Of a stretch of 64,000 nt of DNA, positions 40,001 through 51,858 are shown in pieces; positions within the stretch are counted from its first letter, which is position 1, and every line of letters starts with the position of its first letter. Under the pieces are notes generated by a model, which worked only from the letters and a program-made list of their open reading frames with translations, did no database searches and was not told the origin of the DNA. Location: assembly GCA_007844125.1 (NCBI GenBank), contig CM017567.1:1048604-1112603 (forward strand), given 5' to 3'. The DNA comes from Sinonovacula constricta (Eukaryota; Mollusca; Bivalvia; Cardiida; Solecurtidae). Both the position numbers and the translations under genes were made by a program.

Positions 40001-41350
40001 TAGATTTTCTTTCCCATCGTCGTTTTAACAATTCGAAAATCAACTTGAACAAAAATATTATTATTTAGTCTCATGTTTCAAATTATCGTAGTAACCGAAA
40101 GGCGACTATAATAGGGACGTTTAGAGACGCAATACTCCATGGGAGCATTTTAGGAAACAAGATAATAAGTCAATTATATAGTTTGCATGTTAAAATGTTT
40201 GTCTGCGTAGAATGTAGGTAATGCAAGTCAATATAAATTTTATATCACCTTAGTTGACTTTGCTTTAAAATATACTTTATATTAACATAATTCTATATAT
40301 TGATAAAACATTGTTCTCTACAAAAAGGTACATCTTCTCCGCTAATTTCTTTTTATACATTTTCCGAAAGCCTCTAACATACCAAATTTATCAATGCATG
40401 TATAGATTCCTCAAACATGTATTGATTGATTTATATTCATCGTTACAAACAAAGCGTAAATGATCAATAGTATGGCGATCATACATGCGCCTTTGGCTGG
40501 TCCACACAGAAATGAATATTCTCACCGGTTAAAATGGTCTCATTATTACACAATAGTTAATCTTCAACATAATTACAAAGTAGAACAAAGCGATTGTCTT
40601 TCTCATGCATGGACACTGATTTTTAAGTACGGTGTTTTTGTTTAATCTAGAGTTTATATCTGTGGAATGTCGTATTGCATAAATGACAGGACGAATCCTA
40701 AAGATTATACCACCATACTCCGTACTATTTTGTATGTTTAAGATATACTGGTCCCTACCTTACTATATGTTTAAAAATAACATTGGCACGCATCATGATA
40801 TTCGGATCGTTCTATTTTTAAATATTCCAAGTATGTCACTGACAAGAAATTAATGGGAGTTGAATAATTGAGATCTTTTGGCGTCTCTACTTCGTACTTT
40901 CTTTTGGTCAATGAACAATGCTTGTAGGTTATTAGTTGTAATGCTATAAGTAACTTGATTAGAAAAAAGTAAAAGCCAACATTGTCGAAAAGCTGACGGT
41001 AAATTTATAAAACAGGTTTTCCAATATGTCAACTTCTCCTGTTAGCGTTGTACATACACCACCATTCCCTTATTTATAACTTTGCGTTCAGCATTCATTC
41101 AGTTTTACAGTTAAACAGGTTTGACACAGAAGTCCTTGTTGGTAAATTTGTGTTATAACGTGGACTTTATGATGTTTGAAAGGTGAATATGCGTATTTGT
41201 TTTCACGTTTTACCTAATTTTATAAATCGGATTTATGTTCATTAGATTGCACACAGTATTCTGATGATGACATTTAATAATTAAATGATTGTAAACAAGT
41301 ATCAAAACTCGACTTACATACCATAAAGGGGATTCATAGAGATAAACGAA
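37031..41350. other. Intergenic DNA upstream of the second BTB gene
   Basis: No supported gene, RNA or repeat in about 4.3 kb of AT-rich DNA. The promoter of the plus-strand BTB gene should lie at the right end, but no diagnostic element is visible. Confidence 0.45.
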
Positions 41351-42670
41351 ATGGCATATTTCAAAAATGGTGAAGAAGTATCGTCCGATATTTCGAAATT
41401 TGAACTGTGTCAAGGAACCAACGATGAAGAAATTGGTTGTGTTGATGCTGGAAAGTGTGTTTCCCTGCCAGTCTCAGAATGCCAAACAGGGAATAAAACA
41501 AAACAAACCTTAAAGACAGAAGCAACACAAATATCAGACTATTCTGGAGTAGGAGTTAAAGAAAGAAACACAGAGGAAGGACAAAATGATAAAAGTTTAG
41601 ATGCACCAGAAACTGAAGAATCTCTTGGACCAGGAAATGACTCCAATCACCCGTTTAGTAAAAAAACATGGAGAGAGGATTTAAAGCTGGTTGTAGAGGG
41701 TAAAAGTCTGTACGTATCAAAAGTTGTCTTAGATGCTTGTTCGCCCGTATTCAGTGAGATATTTGAAAAGGATCAGACAGAAACACTGGAGATATCAGAC
41801 ACGACCTTTTCCGAAATGGTAGAATTTCTTTGCTGCCTATTTGCACATATTCGAAAGCCTGTGACGATGGAAAATATTGATTCAGTGACAAAGTTAGCTG
41901 TAAAATACAAAGTCGAGACACTAGTGTCTCTTTGTAAAGATTTTATTAAACAAAACGCCGTGGCAGCTACATCCTGTGATAATTTGCTAAACATGCTGGT
42001 TCTTTGCCGACAATGTGTGCTCAAAGGTCTCGAGGACCAATGTTTGCAAGCTCTTGTGGAAAAGGATCCTTCTGAGCTGGATAAGATAGATTTGCACGAC
42101 ATTCCTGCAAACATAGTTGGCGACATATATCGTCAAAAATTTGATAAGTACAATCGCAGACTTAATGACCTTGCTTCAATGAACACAACCTTGGAGGAAG
42201 AAAGAAACAAGTACAAAACTTGGTATCTGTTGGAACAAATGTACGTTACTCATATTTGTAGAACAGTGCGTTCTTTTGGGGTTTCCTTAGAAACTGTTCA
42301 ACTCGAGTATATAGTTTGCTACAATTCAATCAAAATACAAACGAGGAGTTTATATAATAACATAATTGAGCGTATTTCTTTACGTACGGTGGAAAATGTC
42401 ACATATACAGGTAACAGCATAACCATGGCTATTGCAAGCATTAAATTTTCTGAAATTTACAGCACCAATAAAATGGTTTATGGTACACTTATTTTTAAGA
42501 ATTTGTTAAATGTAGATAATAGTAAGGTATTTCCCTTTTCTATGGATCTAGTACCAAAGCGCGTTAATTGTGTAGACGCAACTGTGCCACTGAATGAGTT
42601 AAGCGACCCTAGCAACGGTTTCTCAAAGAACAGCTGTGGAGAAATTGTCATACAATATATGTGGAGGTGA
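41351..42670 (+). CDS. BTB-domain protein with conserved C-terminal domain (single exon)
   Basis: An intact 439-codon frame. Residues 1-99 are acidic and Ser/Thr-rich. The BTB/POZ domain spans about 100-200: H-P-F-S-K-K-T-W-R-E-D-L-K-L-V-V-E, L-Y-V-S-K-V-V-L-D-A-C-S-P-V-F, L-E-I-S-D-T-T-F, M-V-E-F-L-C-C-L-F, and L-A-V-K-Y-K-V. A BACK-like helical part (201-255) and a short coiled coil (261-290) follow. The C-terminal region (about 305-439) ends D-P-S-N-G-F-S-K-N-S-C-G-E-I-V-I-Q-Y-M-W-R. The whole length aligns with the minus-strand paralogue, which supports this start (aaATGg context) and a single-exon structure. The last residues differ from the paralogue, and the stop overlaps a donor-like GAG/GTGAGG, so an alternative spliced end cannot be excluded. 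A scaffold or Cul3-adaptor role is inferred from the family only. Confidence 0.88.
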   Translation: MAYFKNGEEVSSDISKFELCQGTNDEEIGCVDAGKCVSLPVSECQTGNKTKQTLKTEATQISDYSGVGVKERNTEEGQNDKSLDAPETEESLGPGNDSNHPFSKKTWREDLKLVVEGKSLYVSKVVLDACSPVFSEIFEKDQTETLEISDTTFSEMVEFLCCLFAHIRKPVTMENIDSVTKLAVKYKVETLVSLCKDFIKQNAVAATSCDNLLNMLVLCRQCVLKGLEDQCLQALVEKDPSELDKIDLHDIPANIVGDIYRQKFDKYNRRLNDLASMNTTLEEERNKYKTWYLLEQMYVTHICRTVRSFGVSLETVQLEYIVCYNSIKIQTRSLYNNIIERISLRTVENVTYTGNSITMAIASIKFSEIYSTNKMVYGTLIFKNLLNVDNSKVFPFSMDLVPKRVNCVDATVPLNELSDPSNGFSKNSCGEIVIQYMWR

Positions 42671-42776
42671 GGGTGAGGGAGAGAGACAGAGGATACAGAA
42701 ACAGGGATAGAGAGACAGAGAGAGAGAAAGAGAGAGAGAGAAAGAGAGAGAGAGAAAGAGAGAGAGGGGGAAGTTG
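42671..42776. repeat. GA-rich simple repeat directly after the BTB stop codon
   Basis: GAGGGTGAGGGAGAGAG grades into (GA)n with AAAG interruptions and ends in GGGGG. It would form the first 100 nt of the 3' UTR. Confidence 0.95.
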
Positions 42777-43114
42777 GGGATAGACTTAAATGTTATTTCA
42801 TAGCCGTGCTTTTCTGTATAATTCCATTTCTTCAGATTGTATATGTATTTTTTATGTGTGATATACAGGTACTTTTATTAGAGGTACGTACATGAGATGG
42901 ATGCGTATATCCCTTATTGGCTAATTTGAACCTAACTACTGTCATATGTCTATATCACATCATATTGACTACATGATAAAACGCACCAACTATACATCTT
43001 ATTTATTGTTTCCGAGAGAGTGTTTCATGATAAACTAATTTATGAGTAATGTCCCTTTAGCCAAATTCATGTTATGCATACAATATTAAGACTTTTATGA
43101 AAGGGTGCATATTA

Positions 43115-43120
43115 AATAAA
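43115..43120 (+). terminator. Candidate polyadenylation signal of the second BTB gene
   Basis: AATAAA about 445 bp past the stop codon. Supported by position only, since the hexamer is frequent here. Confidence 0.3.
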
Positions 43121-46100
43121 ATATTCATTATATAAGTAACCATGTTGATATTCTTCAAATTATATATATTTATTTATATTGGGGAAAATTTATCAACATT
43201 TAAATTTGTAATCGATATAATGATAAGTCTTTAAATTAATGTGTAGTTTTTTCAGTAGAATACTGTTTCAATTAGAACAACATATTGAAAATAATTATTA
43301 ATTATACGGTTAAAATATATTAATGTAATTTTTCGTGAATTTGGATTATATGCATGACTCTTGAATATTTCTAATCGCAATTACTCTGTTTGTTGTTGGT
43401 ATAAACAAAACCTTCAGGAAGAGCAAACAAAAAAGTACAGGGACGTCATAATCCTGTATACTGGATTACAGCAACACATTTAGTTCTTTTGTCTACATAT
43501 CATTCTAAGGCAGTAACTCGAGCTTTTCTCTCTTGTTTTCTTATTGTGCTTTGTGTCAGATTTATCTTTTATATTTACTTTTAACTGAGACATATTTATT
43601 GTTATATATACTGTCTATTTTCGTATTATATTACAATTCATAGATTGGAACGGATACGTGGTTATGATAAGTGAGAAACAAAGAAGACGTAATTGAAATA
43701 GTGTATCGTTTTCCAAGATGAGTTCGTCAGCTTTGGGGCATAACTTTATGTATATTTATATCGCAATGGCCGTGTGTATGAAATGTTTCTGTTGTTAACA
43801 AAAACAAGCAAAAAAATTCAATATACGTAGTTTAATTATTAAAATAAAACTTATACAACTTTATATATCTTATTATCATTTCCTTGTGCTTCTACCAATG
43901 TTACAACAGGTAAACTTGGAAAGGAGCCACTGGCAGGGATTTTATTTGTAGATTCAATGCCAAATTTCAATTTCTTTGGAAATTAGTTCATCAAGTCAAG
44001 TGTAGCTCAATCAAAATGATTTATTCTTTGGCATTTAATTCTGCATTCATTCAGAGTGTGTGTGTAAATATTCTTTTATTGTTGTTACTTGTAGTAGGAT
44101 GTGCTTAAACCCTTGACTAAGCAATGTTGGCGGTACAAAACAATTTTAAATGAGAAAAATATAACGAAATAATGACCCACACAACAACAATTGAACCAAT
44201 GTTGGGATCGACTTAAAAATTGACAAGCACCGGTTGAAAACAACTAAAATCCTGATATCGAATGTGTTCACATAGTAAAACCGCATTTAGCTTGTACCAG
44301 CACGACCCGGTAAGTCAGTCGGTTAATTAGTGGAGTGCCGCACAATAAGTAACAGATTCGAATCACACATGATAAAACTTACCCCTCAAATATTACGAGG
44401 CAGTAGTTGAATAATGGGAGAAACTGAATGGCAGTGTGATACGATACAGTACACAAAGGGAAAAAATGTCATGCTTGTGACCATTATACACAATGAACAG
44501 TTCTCGTAGAAACGTTTCATTATCAAATTTCAGACGTTGCTTAGTCAAGAAAAGGTTTAGCTGAGGTATTTAAATGTATGTACATGTGATAGACGGTTTA
44601 GTACATTGACGTACTACTAATAGCTGGCAAAATTACATTTCACTATAAGGATAGTTGTCTGCTAAAAACAGAACGTATCTCATGCACTATTCTCCCTTTA
44701 AAAAGATTCTTTCAAAACTTACAAAAATCTATTTTACCTGTTTTGGATCGTTATTCGTCAGCGACAAGTTTGTTTGCAGAGTGGTTTTTTTCAAATCTAT
44801 AGTTGTTTGGGAAGGGGTTTACATAAAGATCAGATAACGTCTCTTTTCACGAAAGCAATCTACAGATCTCAGCCGATGTACTCTAAAATACGAGTTGTAT
44901 TTATTTAACGACTGCATATGTAATTTATGTTTCACTGTGCCCTCTGGCTGTAAAAACAACGTATACGAAAAGCTAACAATAATAAATAATTTAAAGTAAT
45001 TTGTTGAATGAGTCCATGTAAATAAATGGTAGATATCAACGTTTTGTTTTGTTGTTCTCTTAAATACTGACATATTCTTTTAAAGATGACAAAACGGTAC
45101 AAGACTTTAATTGATGTAATCGTAATGGCGATGGTTGTGAGTTAAACATGTTTATGATTAGAATGTTATCGAATTTTTGTATGCTGGTTAACTTTACTGA
45201 TTTGAACTGAACGAATACCTATTAAAATTGCTAATGTCAGAGTGTTAACGTTAACAAAAGAACCGATTTGAAAACAAACATACGAACCCGCCTTTGCATT
45301 GTTATACACAAAATGTATTTTGTAAAAAAAAAACGCCACTTCGCGTACGTATAAACGTGACAGGGCTACGCTTTTTAAATCAGCATTACGAAGATAGACT
45401 ATTTTTACCACGTTAATTCGATTTCTTTCCAAGACGGAAGAACCGATTTATGTCGAAGTAGAATACCGTGTCAAGCCATTGGTTCTCAGACTACATACAA
45501 TACATTGAGCCATGTGGGTTATTGGGTATGCTGCTTCATGAGCCTATCATCATTATGACAATGCATTTAATCATTAAATAAAGGAGAATGAATAAAATAT
45601 AAATATATAAACTGGCTATGAACAATATGAATTTGGCGACTGTTAAAATCATAAATTAAGTAACACACGTAACCCAAACATGCATTAACAGTATAATGCT
45701 AATAATATGCCTTTAAATAAGTTTGCATAAAAATGACTGTTCGTCTTCATCGGCCAAAAAAATACAATAAAATATTGTATTAAGTTAAAGAAACGCACTA
45801 ACTTGTTAAATGATACTTTACATTTGTATAATGCAAACATGTTCAAAGTAACGTTTTAACTCTCAAAATTTAATGATTATCATGGTCACTAAACTTATTT
45901 ACATCATAGTTATCATTTCACATGATTTTAATAGAATTACAGGTAGTAATAAACTGGTGACTCGTTAAACTGCAACATTTGAATCAAAAGGAAACGTTTT
46001 TTCCAAATACTTTTGTAACGACTTTGGAGTACGAAGTCTGTTCTTTTCAACAAGTTACTGGGAGATTCAATTTTGATACAGCAAATAATGATGCCACATG

Positions 46101-46400
46101 GGTGAACAGATTTTTTCTACTCGGCTTAATTCATACTTTCTTTAAAGAAACATAAACAGAAATTTCACATTTCACCTATGCCGCTTCCTCGTTCGAATTG
46201 CTTATGTATAACAAATGCATTTAACAAGAGTACACATTTATTTCAAAAAAAGTACAAAACACTGCAACTTTCAAGTTCTTTTGGTAATGAGCTTATTTGC
46301 ATGGTTCCCGCTCGCTATCCGTTGTGTGAACCCACTATCAAAGCAGGCGCACCTGACAAATAGTCATTTAGGGCGACCGGAAACTACCATGCGTAATATA
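43121..46400. other. Intergenic DNA, one tRNA-like remnant
   Basis: No gene recognised. Short ORFs (60-88 aa) have no motifs. A tRNA-like segment at 44302-44376 is listed separately. Confidence 0.45.
44302..44376 (+). other. tRNA-like segment (decayed tRNA or SINE head)
   Basis: An A-box-like CAGTCGGTTAATTAGTGGAG and a B-box-like AGATTCGAATCA are spaced about as in a tRNA. No acceptor-stem pairing is evident. It could be a third tRNA-derived SINE family or a tRNA pseudogene. Confidence 0.4.
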
Positions 46401-46404
46401 GACC

Positions 46405-46670
46405 CTAGATGCCCAAAGAACTTGCACAACTAGGCTTCCACTTTATGCCCAAATAGGCTGCAATAATCTGTCCAACTGGGCTTCCGCTGTATGTTCAGCG
46501 TGTCTAAAACCGCACGACCAACTAAACTTACACTGTATCTGAAACTGCATGCTAAAATAGGCTACAACTGTATGCTCAAATATCTTAACCAACATGTATG
46601 TCCCAATAGGATAAAATATATGTGCTCCAATAGGCTGAAATTCAAGCCCCATAAGACTACTCAGGCATTA
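46405..46670 (+). repeat. Degenerate minisatellite, unit about 24 bp
   Basis: Roughly nine diverged units approximate AATAGGCTNNAACTGTATGC followed by YCA. The clearest are AAATAGGCTGCAAT, AAATAGGCTACAACTGTATGC, CCAATAGGATAAAATATATG and CCAATAGGCTGAAATTCAAG. Units are interrupted near 46500-46540. Overlapping ORFs on both strands are translations of this repeat. Confidence 0.7.
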
Positions 46671-49514
46671 TTCAACGGGTTTCACATTTATATATAACTA
46701 AAATTAAATTATATACTGGAAAATGTTGGCAGAATATTAATTTGAACTTTCTATTTAAATTCCTCCATCCGACTGACACTGGGATACAAAAATCCTGCAA
46801 GACTGCGCAATGCAAAGTCCTAAAATTATGGCAATTTTTCGAAAGGTGATATGCGAAATGCATGTTTTAACTTAGTTGTTTACTAAATTTGCAAGAATTA
46901 CCATCCTGCTCGGATTATGCTTTCTAGCCAGCTGATAATGGGAATCAGAAATCTTGACGAGTTGCAAGCACTACTCTCCTAATTACCGTTTTAGATAAAC
47001 TAATTACGTCTTTTTGGATTGACCAGTCTGCTGACCGCTCCACATGATATTTCCTTTAGAATTTAACCGGGAACCAAAAAGGCCTTATTCCCATTTTATC
47101 ACAGATAGTCCCAATTTAATTTGCTGAAACAATAAACAAAAACAAAGCGACCAATCGCATTCTGGAAAATACAAATTAAGATATATGTGGATTTGTTGAT
47201 ATACAATTTAAGGTCGTTGCATTAGTGCAATCAAAACTATATATATTTCCAGAAATGCTATATTCCTCAAAACATCGTGTCCGATTAAGTCACTGAAAAT
47301 ACGCCCACTCATTATTTAGCAAACAACTAACCACAACCTTTACCAGCTGGCCGACCATGTCTGTTAACACATAACTATCACTACTCAACCAATTCTCATC
47401 TAGAATGTACGTCAAGCCATTACATTTCTCAAAAAATACTACTCATATCAACTCGTCCTGCCTAATGCCACCTAATAAGATTATATTATGATGTTGTTTT
47501 GTATTACCCATTGTTGCATATAATCACGAGTTATATAGCTTTACTAAATCAAAGCGTCCAGAAGCGCTGTTCGGGCCTTGTAACTTTGGCCCTGAACGCG
47601 ATAAAAGATGTGCAAACAATGATCAAAATTATTCCATATAGTATAGTAAATAAAATGTGCAAGGCATTGGTAAGCAGGTAAGTTTTAAGCTGTAAGTAAA
47701 TACCTCTTTTAAAATATGAATTATGCATTGGACAAAGGTTACACCAGAGTCACTAACATCCTATAATAGAAAGCATTTCATAAAACATTCAACACTTTCT
47801 ATATGGCTTTACTATTTAACTTAACTTAGGTCTAAAATATATGCTCACACATGCTAGTTTCTACTAAAATAAACTGAGTTTGAAATTCCCCACTACGTCT
47901 GACAATCGTCTGATCTAAATCTAAAGGTCCTGAGGGCGTCATTCCTTTCCGAAAGCGTGCGGTAGCTTTTAGACTGAGATGCAGAGATGATACTAAGGAC
48001 CTATGTCATTACATAACCGGTTCAGAGCCGCAGAAGGCAGTGATCTCCGCGCGGTTTATCACAAATATCTCGGCCTAGTAGATAATGCATAGTCACTTAA
48101 TCACTTGTTCTATAGCAGTTCGTTCCCCATTTCGACCTTGCCTCTATTCAAGGTGACATTCATACGCGACATTGTTCATTCCTAAATCGTTCAGTCATGT
48201 ATATCTGAATTACACAATATAATGAACTTCCAGTTTAATTAAGCATGCCTGTACACAATTGGCGCGTCTACTATCCTTACATATTTGTTCTGTACACGCT
48301 CTAATTCTTCGAAGGCATGAATAACAGACAACAAGTAGTCAATGTCATACAGGGTCAGTCCTGTGTGCTTCTGAAATCTTATAACATTGGACGACCGCCT
48401 AAAAATTTAGGCTTTACAATTAAAGAGTGATAGTCTAGAAATATCATTTTCTGATCTAGATACACAGATTTTCCCTTGCTTTTGGGACCGCCAATAAATC
48501 ACAAACCAACAACAGTGTGCAAACATGCACGTTCTTAGCTCCACCAGAATAAAGTGATCTAAATAATAATCCATTGTTACTTGGCCTGATATATATGTGG
48601 CCGACCTGTGCAGGAATGTGGCTAACATTTAAATAAAAAAAAACATCATCTTTTTCAGACTGTTTGAAAAAACGTTGTTAAGCCCTATTAATCGTTCATT
48701 CCCAGCAAGGTAAAATCAGGTGGGGAAGTGGGCAAAAGCCCAAATGCATATTTAATATTCCTTTTGTCCATCGCTAGTCCAATCATTAACGTTATCACCT
48801 TTAGGGTGTGCGAAATAAGTTGTAATCCTACATAACCAATCGGTTTTCTGAACAAAGCCAATTTGGGAAAATCTGAAATTATAAATAGATAGTTCAGTAT
48901 ATTGTTCTAAAAATAAGGTCGCTAATAGCAGTCAGCTTAATCAGGAGAAGGGTTAGTTCAGTAGTAAAGTGACACGTTTCCTTGCAGGTATTAGAATAAT
49001 ATGTTTATTAGTGTAACTTGTAGATTTTACTTTGCTCTCCAAGATGTCACATTCATTAGAAAAGTTACACTCTTAAATGGATATTAAAAAAGATAACAAG
49101 GCTAGCAAATTATAACGATATATACGTTTGCTTTTGTACAGATTTTTCACATGGGTATTGATGTGTTAACGGAATCAAATATGAACAAAGGTTTATTGGA
49201 TAACGAGATAATTGTTAAAACGGTGTATCTATGGACGGGGATTAAATGCACTATGTAGATACATAATCTGTGAATACACATAGGCGAAACTGTGATAACA
49301 ATTAACTGCTAAGAAATATAATAACAATGATATAAAATTATCAATTTAACACTATCAATATTTTACCTCTATAGAGAAAGAAGCATTCTGCTATGATGAA
49401 ATAAACGATATATCACGGCATTTATCGGGGAACAGGGGAAACAACCTAACATCATTGCGTAAATTGTAGTGCACATTTGTGTCCCGTTTAAATCTAGATT
49501 GTTGTAGAATGGAA
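46671..49514. other. Intergenic DNA, one weak exon candidate
   Basis: No recognised gene. A strong splice-donor sequence AAGCAG/GTAAGT at about 47672-47683 ends an open frame starting near 47500, but the translation is unrecognised. A slightly GC-richer patch at 47900-48110 has no identifiable content. Confidence 0.4.
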
Positions 49515-49600
49515 ATATAGGTTAAGTTTGCGTAATCTAACGCCCTATATATCACGGTTTCTCGTTCAGATGCGGCCTTCTTGATTAAATTAATACCCAT
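49515..49600 (+). repeat. Short dispersed repeat, copy 2
   Basis: Matches 17735-17825 (TTTGCGTAATCTAACGCCC, CAGATGCGG, ATTAAATTAAT). Confidence 0.5.
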
Positions 49601-50256
49601 CTAAACTTGAAACCGTGATGTATTGGCCATTTGATCACAGAAATTTAAAATTTATTTCCTAAATAAAATATGTGACTCTGTGCTATATTTTCATTATGAT
49701 AAAACAGAAAATTTAGCTGTGATGCAAAGTCTTCGAAAAATAAGTATAATAGAATAAACAAAAAGCAGGTATGTGACGTCAAAAAAATCGATTTATGTAT
49801 TTAAATTTCCGACTATGAAATGGCGTTTCAAGGAGTGTAAACGCGTTTGATTTTGTGTTTTATGCTGGTTTCTACAGTATTGGGAAAGTCATAAAAGTTA
49901 TTTTGATAAACATTTCAAACAACGAACAACAAGACCCAGAAGTATTTATTTTAATTGTCATGATTACAAATTATCAAAAGCAAAAGAAATAAACACACAT
50001 GGCTGACTTTAGGAAATCGGCAAGCTTAAGACGTAACACTTACAGTTGTTAATCACGTGACGTAGCCATAGACTCATGGGATACTGGTTAGTTTAAAAAT
50101 TGACGTAGAAATCAACAGTGATCGGTGTTTTGCTTAATAAGAAGTAAAAGGCAGCTAAAATGCTACATTGAAAAGGTAATTACTCATCGTTACAAAAACA
50201 TGTCTTTAAAGGTTATCCAATATATAGTTTAAACTCGAGTGTGGTGTATCTTGCAG
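49601..50256. other. Intergenic or intron DNA before the cysteine-repeat pseudogene
   Basis: No feature recognised except the acceptor-like GTATCTTGCAG at its right end, directly before the first Cys-rich unit. Confidence 0.45.
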
Positions 50257-51858
50257 GAAGCTGCTCATCCTGTCCATTGAATTGTCGCCAGTGCGATGTC
50301 AGCGATTTAGAGTGTATCAGCTGTTTTGATGGATACTTTTTCGATACTAAAGACAAACTCTGCTATCCATGCAGCGATGGTTGTCAGGAGTGCACATCAC
50401 AATCGTCCTGTACTTCGTGTAGTTAATGTATATTATTTGAACAATGGTTACTGTCACATATGTATCAAGGATTGTTGTGTCACATGCACATCGCCAACAT
50501 CACGTACCTTATGAACAACAGGATATTACCTGAATAATAGCCGGTGTTACCAGTGCAGCAACAACTGTCTTAACTGTACCTAATCATCTTGTCTCTCGTG
50601 TTTATTCAGATACTTCAAGAAAAATGGCTACTGCGCCGAATGTGCCAGCAACTGTTTCGAATGCTCTTCAGAATCATACTGTACCTTCTGTCATCACGCT
50701 CATTACCGAATCAATGGCATTTGTTACAAGTGTAGCAGCTCCTGCCTGAAGTGCACGTACCTCGTGTACATATGGCTTTAATCTTGATACTGGCAGTTGT
50801 AAACCATGTAGCGACCCACAGTGTCGCACCTGCACATCACCAGAGTTCTGTACATGGTGTTTAGAAGGATATTACCCTAACAACGGCAGGTGTGAGCTAT
50901 GTAGTAAATCGTGTGACAAATGTACCTCACCATCCTTATGTACGAAATGTAGGTATGAATATTCTCTAATCGATGGATCTTGTTACGCATGTAGCAGTGG
51001 TTGCGAAGAGTGTACCTCACCATCGTCATGTACTAGATGTGACAGTGGATATTACTTGAGTAATGGCTCTTGTTTCCGATGTAATGATCCGTGTTCTGAA
51101 TGTTACACAGATTGTACTGTACAACTTGATCGCCGGGTTATCATCTACACAGTGGAAGCTGTAGATATATGTCAGTGGATGTAACAGGTGTGCCTCTCCA
51201 ACCTCGTGTATCTCATGTAATTTCGGATATTATCTAAACAATGGTTATTGCAACCAATGTAACAACGGGTGTAGCGAGTGTACCTAACTATTATCATGTA
51301 TTTCATGCACGTCTGGAACTTACGTAAACATTGGCTCGTGCAAGGTAGCATTGGCTGCAGCAGGTGTACATCCTTATCGTCTTGTACTGCATGCACGACA
51401 GGATATTCCCTAGGTAAAGTTTATTGTGAACAATGTAGCAATGGATGTAGCAGTTGTATATCGACATCGTTCTGTACGTCATGCACTTCCGGATATTTCC
51501 TGAACAATGGCAACTGTAACCAATGTAGCACTGGATGTAGCAGTTGTACATGTATATCACCATCGTCCTGTACGTCGTGCACTTCTGGATATTTCCGGAA
51601 CAATAGCAACTGTAACCAATGTATCAATGGATGTAGCAGTTGTGTATCACCATCGTCCTGCACTTCCGGATATTTGCCGACATTATCAGGATATTATCTA
51701 GCTGAGGATTATTGTAATCATTGCACTAGATCTTGCCTCGACTGTATCTCCAATGCGTCGTGTACAACGTGCATGTCCGGATACTACCTAAGCAATGGCA
51801 TTTGTCATAAATGCAGCTCTTGCGTGTTTGGGTATTACCCTAAGCAATACAAATTTTA
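50257..51858 (+). pseudogene. Furin-like/VSP-like cysteine-repeat protein pseudogene
   Basis: About 1.6 kb encodes tandem units of roughly 30 residues with pattern C-x-x-C-x-x-G-C-x-x-C-x(5)-C-x-x-C-x-x-G-Y-Y-L-N-N-G-x-C, as in growth-factor-receptor cysteine-rich or furin-like repeats of secreted and cell-surface proteins. The first unit follows an AG acceptor at 50256-50257 in phase 1, so this is probably an internal exon. The frame is lost repeatedly: TAA with a shift at 50424, TGA at 50512 (a Cys position), TAA at 50581 (a Ser position), a shift near 50757, TAA at 51182, TAA near 51288 (Ser again) and a shift near 51345. A stretch from 50750 to 51181 is open for 144 codons without Met. 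The last part (51348-51857) is open for several units and ends Y-Y-P-K-Q-Y-K-F-stop. No membrane anchor is seen. A multi-exon gene with unusual splicing is less likely, given single-base stops at conserved residues. Confidence 0.8.

Noticed and set aside
41773..42126. 117-aa minus ORF
   Set aside because: Antisense shadow within the intact BTB gene.
46178..46697. Overlapping 61-72 aa ORFs on both strands
   Set aside because: The overlap coincides with a degenerate minisatellite, and no frame is favoured.
51303..51663. Minus-strand ORFs with H-C-Y-I or L-L-H-P repeats
   Set aside because: Antisense shadows of the cysteine-repeat pseudogene.
50257..51858. Cysteine repeats as an intact gene using an alternative genetic code
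   Set aside because: Stops of two types (TAA, TGA) occur together with frameshifts, while the nearby BTB genes and LINE use the standard code. Pseudogene decay explains all breaks.
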